From Spectribacter hydrogenoxidans (GTDB lineage Bacteria > Pseudomonadota > Gammaproteobacteria > Nevskiales > Salinisphaeraceae): a DNA stretch of 64,000 nt. Below are positions 16,517 through 24,723 of this stretch, one piece after another. The DNA lies in assembly GCF_031846275.1 (NCBI RefSeq), contig NZ_JAVRIB010000015.1, positions 10,345-74,344 of the forward strand, written 5' to 3'. Numbering within the stretch: position 1 is the stretch's first letter; each line of letters begins with the position of its first letter. A model generated the notes under the pieces. It saw only the letters and a program-made list of their open reading frames with translations, was not told the origin of the DNA and searched no databases. The translations under genes were made by a program, and so were the position numbers.

Positions 16517-17380
16517 TCACACGGACGGTTTGGAAAGGGCGTGAAACTGCTGATCGAGTTTATCGAGTCTACGTTGCATCCTTGGGTTGTGAAATCGCTC
16601 GATGTAGTCGAAGACGTCTGAGCGAGCCTGGGCTCGGGTCAGGTATTTCCGTCGGCGGACCCGCTCGCGCTTGAGCACGCCGAAAAAGCCCTCGCAGGCG
16701 GCGTTATCACCGCAGTGGCCGACCGCACTCATGCTGCTGACGAGATTCTGGTCTTTGAGAAAGCCCTGCACCTCGTGACTGGTGAATTGCGTGCCGCGAT
16801 CCGAATGCAGGATCACCGGCTGGCCGGGGTCCTCACGACGTCCCAGCGCGGCGGTCACCGCATCCAGCACCAGCTGACGCTGCTGCGTCGCGCCCATCGA
16901 CCAGCCGATCACGAGCTTGCTGTAAAGGTCGATCACCACGCACAGAAACAGCCAGCCTTCGGCGGTGCGGATCTGGGTGATATCGGTCACCCATTTGGTG
17001 TTGGGCTCGAGCGCGACGAAGTCGCGCTCGAGATGATTGGCGATGCCGATGGGTCGCAGCCCCGATGGCTTGTAGCGCCAGGCCCTGGCCACGGGGATAC
17101 CGTAGATGCCGTGGCGGCGCATCAGGCGTGCGACCCGATTGAGACTGGCCTGTTCGCCTTCAAAGCCGAGTTCTTCGTGCATGCGCCGGCGTCCCATCAC
17201 GCCGAGATGATCGGCATGGATCGCCCGAATGCGGCTCAGTAGCCTGCGATTGTCACGTACGCGAGCACTGGGCCGGCGTTTCTGCCAGTCGTAGAAACCG
17301 CTGTGCGAGACCCGCAAACAGCGACACATCAGCCGCACCGGATAGTCGCCGCGGCCAGCATCGATCGCCTGGTACTTCAA
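16517..17380 (-). CDS. IS3-family transposase OrfB (DDE integrase core)
   Basis: An N-terminal HTH_21 region (SRIRAIHADHLGVMGRRRMH) precedes an rve-type DDE core: WVTDITQIRT (first Asp), VILHSDRGTQFTS (second Asp) and DNAACEGFFGVLKRE (Glu). The length of 287 residues is normal. The frame opens with TTG overlapping the orfA stop. In this family OrfB is usually made as an OrfAB fusion by -1 frameshifting on an A- or T-rich slippery run near the end of orfA. Confidence 0.93.
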   Translation of the reverse strand: MKYQAIDAGRGDYPVRLMCRCLRVSHSGFYDWQKRRPSARVRDNRRLLSRIRAIHADHLGVMGRRRMHEELGFEGEQASLNRVARLMRRHGIYGIPVARAWRYKPSGLRPIGIANHLERDFVALEPNTKWVTDITQIRTAEGWLFLCVVIDLYSKLVIGWSMGATQQRQLVLDAVTAALGRREDPGQPVILHSDRGTQFTSHEVQGFLKDQNLVSSMSAVGHCGDNAACEGFFGVLKRERVRRRKYLTRAQARSDVFDYIERFHNPRMQRRLDKLDQQFHALSKPSV

Positions 17381-17670
17381 CTCGATTCCCTGGCGAAGAA
17401 TGTGGCCGCGTCTCGCAAAAAATCGCGTTCCTTTTTCAGGCGCGCGTTCTCCCGCTTGAGCCGGGCCACCTCCTCGTCGCGGGGCGTACCAGTGCCGCCG
17501 AAGGCGGTCCGGCCTTGCTCGTCGATCTCGCGGCGCCAGCGACTGAGCAGGTTGGCGGCAATGCCAATGTCGCGGGCGACCTGGGTTACGCTGACATCCG
17601 GATGGCGGGTCAATTCAACCGCTTCGCGCTTGAACTCGGTACTGAATCTTCTTCGCTTGGACATGGACAC
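17377..17670 (-). CDS. IS3-family transposase OrfA (HTH)
   Basis: The 97-residue protein starts MSMSKRRRFSTEFKREAVEL. A helix-turn-helix follows (VSVTQVARDIGIAANLLSRW), then a leucine-zipper-like coiled coil (DEEVARLKRENARLKKERDF). This is the DNA-binding and dimerisation half of IS3 transposase. It overlaps orfB in the -1 frame, and A-rich and T-rich runs near its end are candidate slippery sites. Confidence 0.92.
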   Translation of the reverse strand: MSMSKRRRFSTEFKREAVELTRHPDVSVTQVARDIGIAANLLSRWRREIDEQGRTAFGGTGTPRDEEVARLKRENARLKKERDFLRDAATFFARESS

Positions 17671-17728
17671 TCCTTTGGGCCATTGTGACGCCTTTCGTAA
17701 GTGTCCGTGCTAACGGGACCGAACCCGA

Positions 17729-17823
17729 GCTTCGACCTGGTAGTGGAGATCATGCTCTTCCATCTTGGTGCCTAGGACGTGGTACTCGGGAAGGTGAAGG
17801 ATGTTGTCAGGCAAGCTAGTCAT
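17729..17823 (-). pseudogene. ISL3-family transposase, N-terminal fragment
   Basis: From ATG 17823 the minus strand reads MTSLPDNILHLPEYHVLGTK, then MEEHDLHYQVEA. This is the recognisable start of ISL3-family transposases (L-P-x-x-x-x-L-P-x-Y-x-V). It is cut at residue 31-32 by the end of the IS3 element. No remainder is seen left of the IS3 element. Confidence 0.75.
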
Positions 17824-17901
17824 GCAAACTTTCCTTGTCGACATGGTCCATAGATGATCGCGACTCTTTGACCGCGTTGTTTTCAACGAACTGAAGGTGA
17901 G

Positions 17902-18348
17902 TTACTCCCTTGGGTCTTCTGCTTCTCTGAGCCCTTCATGCAATGACGCAATTAGCGGGCAAGTGATATTGCCTTGTTGTGCATGGCATCTGTCGACCAT
18001 TTCGCTCAGCACCTTCTCAATTCTTTCAAGCCTGTCGATCTTCTCGCGAACGTCCCCTAACTTGTGCTCTGCGAGAGCACTGGCTTCTTGACAGTGGGCG
18101 CCATCTTCCAGCCGAAGTAGGTCACTGATCTCATCCAGACTAAAGCCCAGCTGCTGCGCCGTTTTCACGAACGTCAACCTGTCGATATCGGCGGCACTAT
18201 AGCGTCGAATACCTCCGGGAGGGCGTTCGGGCTCCGATAATAGCCCTCGTCGCTGGTAATAGCGGATTGTCTCGACATTGACGCCGGCCGCCTTGGCCAG
18301 GCCGCCAATGGTCATGGTGTCCGCCACTTTATCTGCATGTCTCTTCAT
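17902..18348 (-). CDS. merR: mercury-responsive MerR regulator
   Basis: MerR represses the mer operon and activates it when Hg(II) is bound. The N-terminal winged helix (MTIGGLAKAAGVNVETIRYY, QRRGLL) and long dimer helix are intact. The three Hg ligands are present as DGAHCQEAS, VDRCHAQQ and NITCPLI. The annotated start gives 11 extra residues before MTIGGLA; both starts are possible. It is divergent from merTPFA, and the operator-promoter lies immediately upstream. Confidence 0.95.
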   Translation of the reverse strand: MKRHADKVADTMTIGGLAKAAGVNVETIRYYQRRGLLSEPERPPGGIRRYSAADIDRLTFVKTAQQLGFSLDEISDLLRLEDGAHCQEASALAEHKLGDVREKIDRLERIEKVLSEMVDRCHAQQGNITCPLIASLHEGLREAEDPRE

Positions 18349-18353
18349 GATGC

Positions 18354-18384
18354 TTGACTCCGTACCAAGCTACGGAAGTAACCT
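18354..18384 (+). promoter_or_regulatory. mer operator-promoter (PmerT) with 19-bp spacer
   Basis: TTGACT (18354-18359) and TAACCT (18379-18384) are 19 bp apart. The spacer carries the dyad CCGTA-CCAAGC-TACGG (18360-18375), the MerR binding site of Tn21-type mer promoters. The overlong spacer is what MerR untwists on Hg(II) binding. Confidence 0.92.
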
Positions 18385-18421
18385 TATCGTAGCTCCCCCC
18401 ATCCCGAAAGGAGAATCGTCA

Positions 18422-18772
18422 ATGCGGACATCTAAAACGGGGCGAGGGCCCCTGGCCGCCGGAGGAGTCGCGGCCCTCCTGGCCTCGGCGTGTTGCCTCG
18501 GCCCGCTGGTGCTGATCACGCTGGGCGTTTCCGGCGCCTGGATCAGCAATCTGGCGGCGTTGGAGCCCTATCGCCCGCTCTTTATCGGCGTCGCGCTGGT
18601 GGCGATGTTCTTCGCCTGGCGTCGCGTCTTTCGGCCAGTGGAAAAGTGCCAGCCGGGAGAGGTGTGTGCCGTGCCACGGGTCAGGACGGGCTACAAGGCG
18701 ATCTTCTGGCTCGTATCGCTGCTGGTGCTAATCGCCCTGGTATTCCCCTACATCTTGCCCCTGTTCTATTAA
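18422..18772 (+). CDS. merT: mercuric transporter MerT
   Basis: MerT is an inner-membrane carrier that takes Hg(II) from MerP and delivers it to MerA. It has three predicted membrane helices. The vicinal cysteines sit in the first (LLASACCLGPLVLITLGVSG) and a second pair lies in the cytoplasmic loop (KCQPGEVC). ATG 18422 follows AAGGAGA. The length of 116 residues is standard. It is the first gene of the operon, 37 bp after the -10 element. Confidence 0.95.
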   Translation: MRTSKTGRGPLAAGGVAALLASACCLGPLVLITLGVSGAWISNLAALEPYRPLFIGVALVAMFFAWRRVFRPVEKCQPGEVCAVPRVRTGYKAIFWLVSLLVLIALVFPYILPLFY

Positions 18773-18785
18773 AAGGAGATCTACC

Positions 18786-19082
18786 ATGAAAGCTCGTTTC
18801 GCCTTCATCGCGCTACTCGCCCTGCTCAGCACGCCCGCCTTAGCGGCCCTGCAGACCGTGACGCTGTCGGTGCCGGGCATGACCTGTGCCGCCTGCCCGA
18901 TCACCGTCAAGGCCGCCCTCAACAAGGTGGACGGCGTCTCGCAAGTCGACGTGAGCTACGCGGATCTCGAGGCCGTGGTCACCTTTGACGACGCCCGAAC
19001 GTCGGTGGAGGCATTGACCGAGGCCACCATCAACGCTGGGTATCCATCAACCCCGACATCCTCGCAAGCGGATCGAGAGTGA
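18786..19082 (+). CDS. merP: periplasmic mercury-binding protein MerP
   Basis: A cleavable signal peptide (to about ALAALQ) precedes an HMA domain with GMTCAACPITVK, the two-cysteine Hg(II) site. It scavenges periplasmic Hg(II) and passes it to MerT. AAAGGAG precedes the ATG, and the stop overlaps the region before merF. The protein has 98 residues, the usual size. Confidence 0.95.
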   Translation: MKARFAFIALLALLSTPALAALQTVTLSVPGMTCAACPITVKAALNKVDGVSQVDVSYADLEAVVTFDDARTSVEALTEATINAGYPSTPTSSQADRE

Positions 19083-19084
19083 TC

Positions 19085-19342
19085 ATGAAGAATCCCAAGC
19101 CCCTGCTGCGCGTGAGCGTGATCGGCACCGTCCTGGTGGCATTGTGCTGCTTTACGCCGATCCTGGTGATCCTGCTTGGCACGGTGGGCCTGGCGGGGCT
19201 GACGGGCTATCTCGACGTTGTGTTATTGCCGGCCCTGGCCTTCTTCATCGGCCTGACCATTTATGCGATTTGGCGTAAGAAGCAGTTCGACGCCTGTTGT
19301 GACAACGGCTCTATCAAATCAAGGAATACGCCCCCTGAGTGA
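19085..19342 (+). CDS. merF: mercury transporter MerF (copy 1)
   Basis: The 85-residue protein has two membrane helices. VALCCFTPILVILLG carries the Cys-Cys pair in helix 1, and a second pair (FDACCDNG) follows helix 2, as in MerF. A GTG at 19079 overlapping the merP stop is an alternative start; ATG 19085 matches family length. A second, shorter MerF lies 73 bp downstream. Confidence 0.9.
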   Translation: MKNPKPLLRVSVIGTVLVALCCFTPILVILLGTVGLAGLTGYLDVVLLPALAFFIGLTIYAIWRKKQFDACCDNGSIKSRNTPPE

Positions 19343-19378
19343 CATCAAGCAGCTGCACATCGCGGTCATCGGGTGAGT
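19343..19378 (+). pseudogene. merA 5' relic between the two merF genes
   Basis: Directly after merF the sequence reads LSDIKQLHIAVIG followed by a stop. LHIAVIG is the beginning of the MerA flavoprotein domain (compare PHIAVIGSGGAAM in the intact merA). This looks like the first residues of an earlier merA lacking the N-terminal HMA domain, cut off after about 13 codons. Confidence 0.5.
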
Positions 19379-19415
19379 TGTTTACGAGCTTGCCCGCCAC
19401 GGTGAAGGAATAAGC

Positions 19416-19655
19416 GTGAAAGATTCGCAGAAATTTTTAAGCGTCGTGCTTGGCACCGGGTTGATGGTGCTGTGTTGCGCCGCGCCAATCGCCCTGGTGC
19501 TATTCGGTACGGCGGGCCTGGCCGCGTTGGCAGGCTATCTCGATTACCTGCTGTTTGCCGCCCTGGCCATCGGCTTGCCTCTCTACGCGCGATACCACAA
19601 GCGGAAGCAGGATGCCGGCTTTACTAATGAAGACTCGGAGAAACGTGATGATTGA
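19416..19655 (+). CDS. MerF-like mercury transporter (copy 2)
   Basis: This 79-residue protein has two membrane helices. VLCCAAPIALVLFG holds the Cys-Cys pair in helix 1. Unlike copy 1 it lacks the second cysteine pair after helix 2 (YHKRKQDAGF instead). It starts with GTG 19416 after GAAGGA and overlaps merA by 8 bp. It therefore belongs to the merA transcript. It is probably a Hg(II) uptake protein that came together with this merA. Confidence 0.8.
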   Translation: MKDSQKFLSVVLGTGLMVLCCAAPIALVLFGTAGLAALAGYLDYLLFAALAIGLPLYARYHKRKQDAGFTNEDSEKRDD

Positions 19656-21297
19656 ACTCAACGTGAGTGGCATGACCTGTGACCGCTGTGCGGATCATGT
19701 CAGGGAAGCCCTGGAGAAGCTGCCCGGCGTGCAGTCGGTGGAGGTATCCTATCCTCAGGGGACGGCATCGGTAGCCGTTGATCCGGAGACACCGGCCTCG
19801 GCGTTGACGTTTGCCGTGACCCGACTTGGCTACCAAGCTCGACTGGCCAACAGTGGGCCCACTTCCCCGGCAGGCGCATCGGTGTCCAAGGGCCGTGATG
19901 AAGACGCCCCGCACATCGCGGTGATCGGCAGCGGCGGCGCCGCCATGGCGGCGGCCCTGAAAGCCGCCGAGCGCGGCGCCCGGATCACCCTGATCGAACG
20001 CGGCACCGTCGGCGGTACCTGTGTCAATACAGGCTGTGTGCCTTCGAAGATCATGATTCGCGCGGCCCATATTGCCCACTTGCGTACGGAAAGTCCCTTC
20101 GATGCAGGCCTGAGCGCCCAGGCGCCGGTGGTGGATCGGGCCAAGCTGCTCGAGCAGCAGCAGCGACGTGTCGAGGAACTGCGTGACGCCAAGTACGAGG
20201 GGATTCTGCGCGACCACCCGGCCATCACGGTCCTGCACGGCGAGGCCCGGTTTATTGATGCCCATAGCCTGATGGTCAAGCTGAACGAGGGCGGCGAGCA
20301 GGTCGTCCACTTCGACCGCGCCTTAATCGGTACTGGCGCCCGACCGGCAGTACCGCCGATCCCGGGTCTTGCCGACACCCCCTACCTGACCTCTACCAGT
20401 GCGCTGGCCCTGGACACCCTTCCCGAGCGGCTGATTGTGATCGGCGCCTCGGTGGTGGCCCTGGAACTGGCCCAGGCCTTCGCCCGGCTGGGCAGCCGGG
20501 TCACGGTGCTGGCCCGCAGCCGCCTGCTCTCCCAGGAAGACCCGGCGGTAGGGGATGCGGTGGAGGCGGCGTTTCGCCGCGAGAGCATCGAGGTCCTCAA
20601 GCAGACCCAGGCGAGCCGCGTGGACTACACCGACAATGAATTCATTGTCGACACCAACGCCGGCACCTTGCGGGCGGATCAACTGCTGGTGGCCACCGGA
20701 CGGACACCCAATACCGAGGCCCTGAACCTGGCGAGCCTCGGCGTGGAAACCGCACGTGGGGCGATTCTGGTCGATGAGCATCTGCACACCACGGTGCCGG
20801 GGCTCTATGCCGCCGGTGACTGCACCGATCAGCCGGAGTTCGTCTATGTCGCCGCCGCCGGGGGCAGCCGGGCTGCCGTCAACATGACCGGGGGCGAAGC
20901 CACCCTGGACCTGAGCGCCATGCCGGCGGTGATCTTCACCGACCCCCAGGTGGCCACCGTCGGCCTGACGGAAGCCGAGGCCATCGAGCAAGGCTTCAGC
21001 GTCGATACCCGCGAGCTGGACCTGGAAAACGTGCCGCGTGCGCTGGTGAATTTCGACACCGGTGGTTTCATCAAGCTGGTGGCCGAACGCGACTCGGGCC
21101 GGTTGCTGGGGGTGCAGGCGGTGGCGGGGGAAGCCGGTGAGCTGATCCAGACGGCGGTGATGGCGCTACGCGCACGCATGACCGTACACGACATCGCCAA
21201 TGAGCTATTTCCCTACCTGACCATGGTGGAAGGGCTCAAGCTCTGTGCCCAGACTTTCACCAAGGATGTGACGCAGTTGTCCTGCTGTGCCGGGTGA
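19648..21297 (+). CDS. merA: mercuric reductase MerA
   Basis: MerA reduces Hg(II) to volatile Hg(0) with NADPH. It has an N-terminal HMA domain (SGMTCDRCADHVREALEKL) and a linker, then the FAD domain (HIAVIGSGGAAMAAALKA). The redox-active disulfide is in GGTCVNTGCVPSKIM, the NAD(P) domain follows (RLIVIGASVVALELAQAFAR), and the C-terminal Cys-Cys pair is in LSCCAG. All key residues are present in 549 residues. ATG 19648 lies inside the end of the upstream merF-like gene. Confidence 0.97.
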   Translation: MIELNVSGMTCDRCADHVREALEKLPGVQSVEVSYPQGTASVAVDPETPASALTFAVTRLGYQARLANSGPTSPAGASVSKGRDEDAPHIAVIGSGGAAMAAALKAAERGARITLIERGTVGGTCVNTGCVPSKIMIRAAHIAHLRTESPFDAGLSAQAPVVDRAKLLEQQQRRVEELRDAKYEGILRDHPAITVLHGEARFIDAHSLMVKLNEGGEQVVHFDRALIGTGARPAVPPIPGLADTPYLTSTSALALDTLPERLIVIGASVVALELAQAFARLGSRVTVLARSRLLSQEDPAVGDAVEAAFRRESIEVLKQTQASRVDYTDNEFIVDTNAGTLRADQLLVATGRTPNTEALNLASLGVETARGAILVDEHLHTTVPGLYAAGDCTDQPEFVYVAAAGGSRAAVNMTGGEATLDLSAMPAVIFTDPQVATVGLTEAEAIEQGFSVDTRELDLENVPRALVNFDTGGFIKLVAERDSGRLLGVQAVAGEAGELIQTAVMALRARMTVHDIANELFPYLTMVEGLKLCAQTFTKDVTQLSCCAG

Positions 21298-21378
21298 ACG
21301 ATATGAGCGCGACCGTGGTGCCACTGGGCGGCGGCACCACGGGTTTTGGGCATGGACACCACAGGGAGCTCTGTCACG

Positions 21379-21513
21379 ATGAACACGACACTACCCGATT
21401 GCGGGATGATGGGGGCGATGGGCTGGATAATGCCAGTGATCGGAATTGCCCTACTATTGCTGCTGGTCCTGGGCATCGCCTGTTTGGTGAAGTATCTGCT
21501 CTCTAGCAAGTGA
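21379..21513 (+). CDS. 44-residue methionine-rich membrane miniprotein
   Basis: The frame reads MNTTLPDCGMMGAMGWIMPV, then IGIALLLLLVLGIACLVKYL, then LSSK. A Met/Gly/Cys head precedes a single membrane helix ending K-Y-L. GGAG precedes the ATG by about 10 nt; an in-frame ATG at 21352 is also possible. It resembles the small protein at 34262-34504, which has a Met-rich head and the same ending (L-I-K-Y-L). Both may bind metal at the membrane. The function is unproven. Confidence 0.6.
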   Translation: MNTTLPDCGMMGAMGWIMPVIGIALLLLLVLGIACLVKYLLSSK

Positions 21514-21530
21514 GCGTACTGAGCGAGCCA

Positions 21531-21806
21531 TCAACCAGCTAATCCGTTGTGGGTTGAGTTTGTCGGCCACCTTTCTCTCTCGCATACCAACCAGATAATC
21601 CGGATACCCAGAAATAATAAACGGGCGACACCCAACGGTCCCGAGTAGGCCACCGTTAATACCCATACCCATTGCATCAGTGTGGGCAGGTGGGCGTTGT
21701 TTTGGCGCAAGTCGCGGAGAGTCCAGAGCACGCAGGCGACGACTACCGTTATCCATATACCCAATACGACGGGGCTGCCAAGAAATTGCCTAATCATCTC
21801 TATCAT
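21531..21806 (-). pseudogene. decayed DUF4396-type membrane protein
   Basis: The frame begins MIEMIRQFLGSPVVLGIWIT and runs through TLMQWVWVLTVAYSGPLGVA, a segment typical of DUF4396 membrane proteins found beside metal genes. After GPLGVA the expected continuation (V-Y-Y-F-W-V-S-G) is in another frame, so a frameshift is likely near 21640. The usual His/Cys-rich second half is missing. I regard it as a relic. Confidence 0.5.
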
Positions 21807-21831
21807 GTGACTTAGCTCCCGATTTTTCCGA

Positions 21832-24234
21832 TTAAAGTTCGGCGCGCCGCAAGCGCAGTGCGTTGGTGATGACCGATACCGAGGAAAAACTCATGGCGGC
21901 TGCGGCCAGCATGGGCGAGAGCAACATGCCAAAGATGGGATATAACACGCCGGCCGCCACGGGCACCCCGGCGCCGTTGTAGATGAACGCAAAGAACAGA
22001 TTCTGACGGATGTTGCGCATGGACTGCTCGGATAGCCGGCGGGCCTTTGCGATACCGCGCAGATCGCCCTTGACCAGGGTGATGCGCGCGCTCTCCATGG
22101 CCACATCGGTACCGGTGCCCATGGCGATGCCGACCTCGGCCTGAGCCAGTGCCGGGGCGTCGTTGACGCCGTCGCCGGCCATCGCCACCTGGCGGCCCTC
22201 GCCCTGGAGTTTTTCCACCAGGGCGTGCTTGTCCTCGGGCAGGGCGTTGGCCTGGACCTCGTCGATGCCCAGTTGATCGGCGACCGCCTGCGCGGTTTTT
22301 TCGTTGTCGCCGGTGAGCATGATGATCCGCAAGCCGGCATTGTGGAGAATGCGCACGGCCTCGGCCGTGGTTTCCTTGATCGGATCAGCCACCGCGATCA
22401 GGCCGGCGATCTCGCCGTCCACGGCGGCGAGCATGACGGTCTCGCCCTCGCTTCGGCGTTTGTCCGCGGCATCGGCCAGGGGGCCCGGATCAATATCGTT
22501 GTCCTGCATCAGGCGGGTGTTGCCGATCAGCACCGCGCGGCCGTTAACCGTGCCGCGCACGCCCTTGCCGGTGATCGAGTCGAAGTCGTCGGCGTCGATC
22601 GGCTTGATACCGCGCTCGGCGGCGCCGTCCACGATGGCGCGGGCCAGCGGGTGCTCGCTGGCGTTCTCCAACGAGGCGACCCATTCCAGCAAGTCGGCCT
22701 CATCGACACCGCTCGCGGTTTCCACGCCGACCAGCTTGGGCTTGCCCTCGGTCAGGGTGCCGGTCTTGTCCACCAGTAGCACGTCGACCTGCTCCATCAG
22801 CTCCAGCGCCTCGGCATCGCGGATGAGCACGCCCTCGCGGGCGCCGCGGCCCACCCCGACCATGACGGACATCGGCGTGGCCAGGCCGAGCGCGCAGGGG
22901 CAGGCGATGATCAGCACTGACACCGCCGCTACCAGGGCATAGGACAGGGCCGGCGCGGGACCGACCCAGGCCCAGGCGACGAAGGCGAGGATGGCGACCA
23001 CTACCACGGCGGGCACGAACACACTGGCGACCTTATCGGCCAGACCCTGGATGGGCGCGCGCGAACGCTGGGCTTGTGCCACCATGTCGACAATTCGGGC
23101 CAGCACGGTGTCCTCGCCCACGTTGCCCGCGCGCATCACGAAACCGCCGGTCTGGTTGACGGTGCCGCCGGTGACGGTATCCCCCACTTGTTTTTCCTGC
23201 GGAATCGGCTCGCCGGTAATCATGGATTCGTCCAGCGTCGAGCGGCCCTCGATAATCTCGCCGTCCACCGGCACTTTCTCGCCGGGTCGTACGCGCAGTC
23301 TGTCGCCGGCCTTTAGCGCATCCAGCGAGACTTCTTCTTCCTCGCCGTCGTCCTTGATTCGGTTGGCCGTGGGCGGCGCCAGGTCCAACAACGACTTGAG
23401 CGCCTGCGAGGTCTGCCCGCGGGCGCGCGCCTCCATCACCTGGCCGAGTAGGACCAGGGTGATAATGACCGCCGCGGCCTCGAAATAGATCGGCGCGTGG
23501 CCGGCCTCGCTCTTGAAGGCGGCGGGCAATAAATCGGGCAGCAGCAGCGCGAAGATGGAAAATCCGTAGGCCGCGCCCACACCCAGTGCAATCAGCGTCC
23601 ACATGTTGGGGCTGACGTTGAGCATGGATTTCCAGCCCCGCTGAAAGGCGAAACCGCCGCACCACAGCACGACCGGGGTGGCCAGCGCGAACTGAATCCA
23701 GCCGAAGGCATTGCCGAAAAACTCGCGGATACCCAGACCCGGCACCATCTCGCCCATGGCCAGGACCAGCACCGCCGCGGACAGCGGCACGCTGACCCAG
23801 AAGCGCCGGCTCATGATCTTGAGTTCGCCGTCGTCCTCGTCGCTGGACACGGTCGTGGGCTCCAGCGCCATGCCGCACTTGGGGCAGTCACCGGGCTCTT
23901 CGCGCACGATTTCCGGGTGCATGGGACAGGTATATTGGGTGCGCCGCTTGGGCGGCGACGCGGGCTCCAGCGCCATACCGCATTTCGGGCAGTCGTCCGG
24001 CTGATCACTCTCGACGCCGGGGCACATCGGACAGACGTACTTGTCCGCCTTGGCTTCGGCGGTTGGCTGTGCCGACGCCTCCGGATTCAGGATCGTCTCG
24101 GGGTCCGCGGCGAACTTATTCCGACAATGCTCGCTGCAAAAATGATAGGTCTCGCCGGCGTGCTCGTGGCTAAGCGCCTGCTCGGGGTCCACAGTCATGC
24201 CGCAAACTGGATCCTTAGTGGTCATCTCGTTCAT
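21832..24234 (-). CDS. copA: Cu(I)-exporting P1B-type ATPase
   Basis: The enzyme pumps cytoplasmic Cu(I) to the periplasm. From the N-terminus come a YHS/TRASH-like domain (DPVCGMTVDPEQA, YHFCSEHCRNKF) and two heavy-metal-binding zinc-ribbon domains (YVCPMCPGVES; YTCPMHPEIV, DCPKCGMALEP). The P1B core has the CPC ion site (IIACPCALGLATP), DKTGTLTEGKPK, SEHPLARAIV and GDGVNDAPALAQAEVGIAMG. It has about 8 membrane helices and 800 residues. ATG 24234 follows AGGAG and overlaps the upstream regulator stop by 4 nt. Confidence 0.95.
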   Translation of the reverse strand: MNEMTTKDPVCGMTVDPEQALSHEHAGETYHFCSEHCRNKFAADPETILNPEASAQPTAEAKADKYVCPMCPGVESDQPDDCPKCGMALEPASPPKRRTQYTCPMHPEIVREEPGDCPKCGMALEPTTVSSDEDDGELKIMSRRFWVSVPLSAAVLVLAMGEMVPGLGIREFFGNAFGWIQFALATPVVLWCGGFAFQRGWKSMLNVSPNMWTLIALGVGAAYGFSIFALLLPDLLPAAFKSEAGHAPIYFEAAAVIITLVLLGQVMEARARGQTSQALKSLLDLAPPTANRIKDDGEEEEVSLDALKAGDRLRVRPGEKVPVDGEIIEGRSTLDESMITGEPIPQEKQVGDTVTGGTVNQTGGFVMRAGNVGEDTVLARIVDMVAQAQRSRAPIQGLADKVASVFVPAVVVVAILAFVAWAWVGPAPALSYALVAAVSVLIIACPCALGLATPMSVMVGVGRGAREGVLIRDAEALELMEQVDVLLVDKTGTLTEGKPKLVGVETASGVDEADLLEWVASLENASEHPLARAIVDGAAERGIKPIDADDFDSITGKGVRGTVNGRAVLIGNTRLMQDNDIDPGPLADAADKRRSEGETVMLAAVDGEIAGLIAVADPIKETTAEAVRILHNAGLRIIMLTGDNEKTAQAVADQLGIDEVQANALPEDKHALVEKLQGEGRQVAMAGDGVNDAPALAQAEVGIAMGTGTDVAMESARITLVKGDLRGIAKARRLSEQSMRNIRQNLFFAFIYNGAGVPVAAGVLYPIFGMLLSPMLAAAAMSFSSVSVITNALRLRRAEL

Positions 24235-24632
24235 GCCTCGCTCCTGTCGCTCAAGGCTTCGATAATGGGGCAGCCGGGCACGGGACCATGACCGGAACAC
24301 TGCTTTTCCAGTTCGGCCAGGGTCTTGCGCATGCGTCGCAGGTCGTCGATGCGGGCCTCGATCTGGGCCAGCTTGGCCTGGGCCACGGCTTTGACTTCGC
24401 TGCGGTCGCCGCCGTCCTGGAGGCGCAGCAACGTGCCGATCTCGTCCAGGGTGAAGCCCAGGCGCTTGGCGCGGCGAATGAACTGCAGGCGATCCGTGGC
24501 GTCGGCCGGGTAGCGGCGATAACCGCTGGGCGCGCGCGGCGGGTCAGGCATTAGACCGCGCCGCTCGTAAAAGCGGATGGTCTCCACGCCGGTATCGGTG
24601 GACTTGGCAAGTTGGCCAATGGATAGACTCAT
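24231..24632 (-). CDS. cueR: CueR-like MerR-family copper regulator
   Basis: A winged helix (MSLSIGQLAKSTDTGVETIR, FYERRGLM) and a coiled-coil dimer helix are followed by a C-terminal metal loop CSGHGPVPGCPII. Two cysteines in such a loop are typical of CueR-type monovalent-copper sensors. It is cotranscribed with the ATPase (ATGA overlap). Its own promoter, with a 19-bp spacer and MerR-type dyad, lies upstream, so it is probably autoregulated. Other monovalent metals cannot be excluded. Confidence 0.88.
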   Translation of the reverse strand: MSLSIGQLAKSTDTGVETIRFYERRGLMPDPPRAPSGYRRYPADATDRLQFIRRAKRLGFTLDEIGTLLRLQDGGDRSEVKAVAQAKLAQIEARIDDLRRMRKTLAELEKQCSGHGPVPGCPIIEALSDRSEA

Positions 24633-24662
24633 GACTGACTGCTCCAGTAGGTAACCTAAACC

Positions 24663-24693
24663 AGCCTATTCCCGTACCCGACTACAGAGTCAA
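24663..24693 (-). promoter_or_regulatory. MerR-family promoter of cueR-copA
   Basis: On the minus strand TTGACT (24688-24693) and TAGGCT (24663-24668) are separated by 19 bp containing CTGTAGTCGGGTACGGG. The long spacer with an imperfect dyad is the MerR/CueR operator design. It lies 31 bp upstream of the cueR start. Confidence 0.8.
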
Positions 24694-24723
24694 GAGGCTG
24701 CTATCGGGACGACGGCACGCTGG

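Larger units (their letters stand above)
16501..17728 (-). mobile_element. IS3-family insertion sequence, 1228 bp
   Basis: The ends carry matching terminal inverted repeats. TCGGGTTCGGTCCCG begins at 16501 and its complement CGGGACCGAACCCGA ends at 17728, with ACGGAC following inside on both sides. The element holds orfA and orfB in the usual overlapping order on the minus strand. The bases outside the two ends do not give a convincing 3-4 bp target duplication. The left flank is a protease gene and the right flank an ISL3 transposase, so the present copy sits at a rearrangement junction. Confidence 0.9.
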
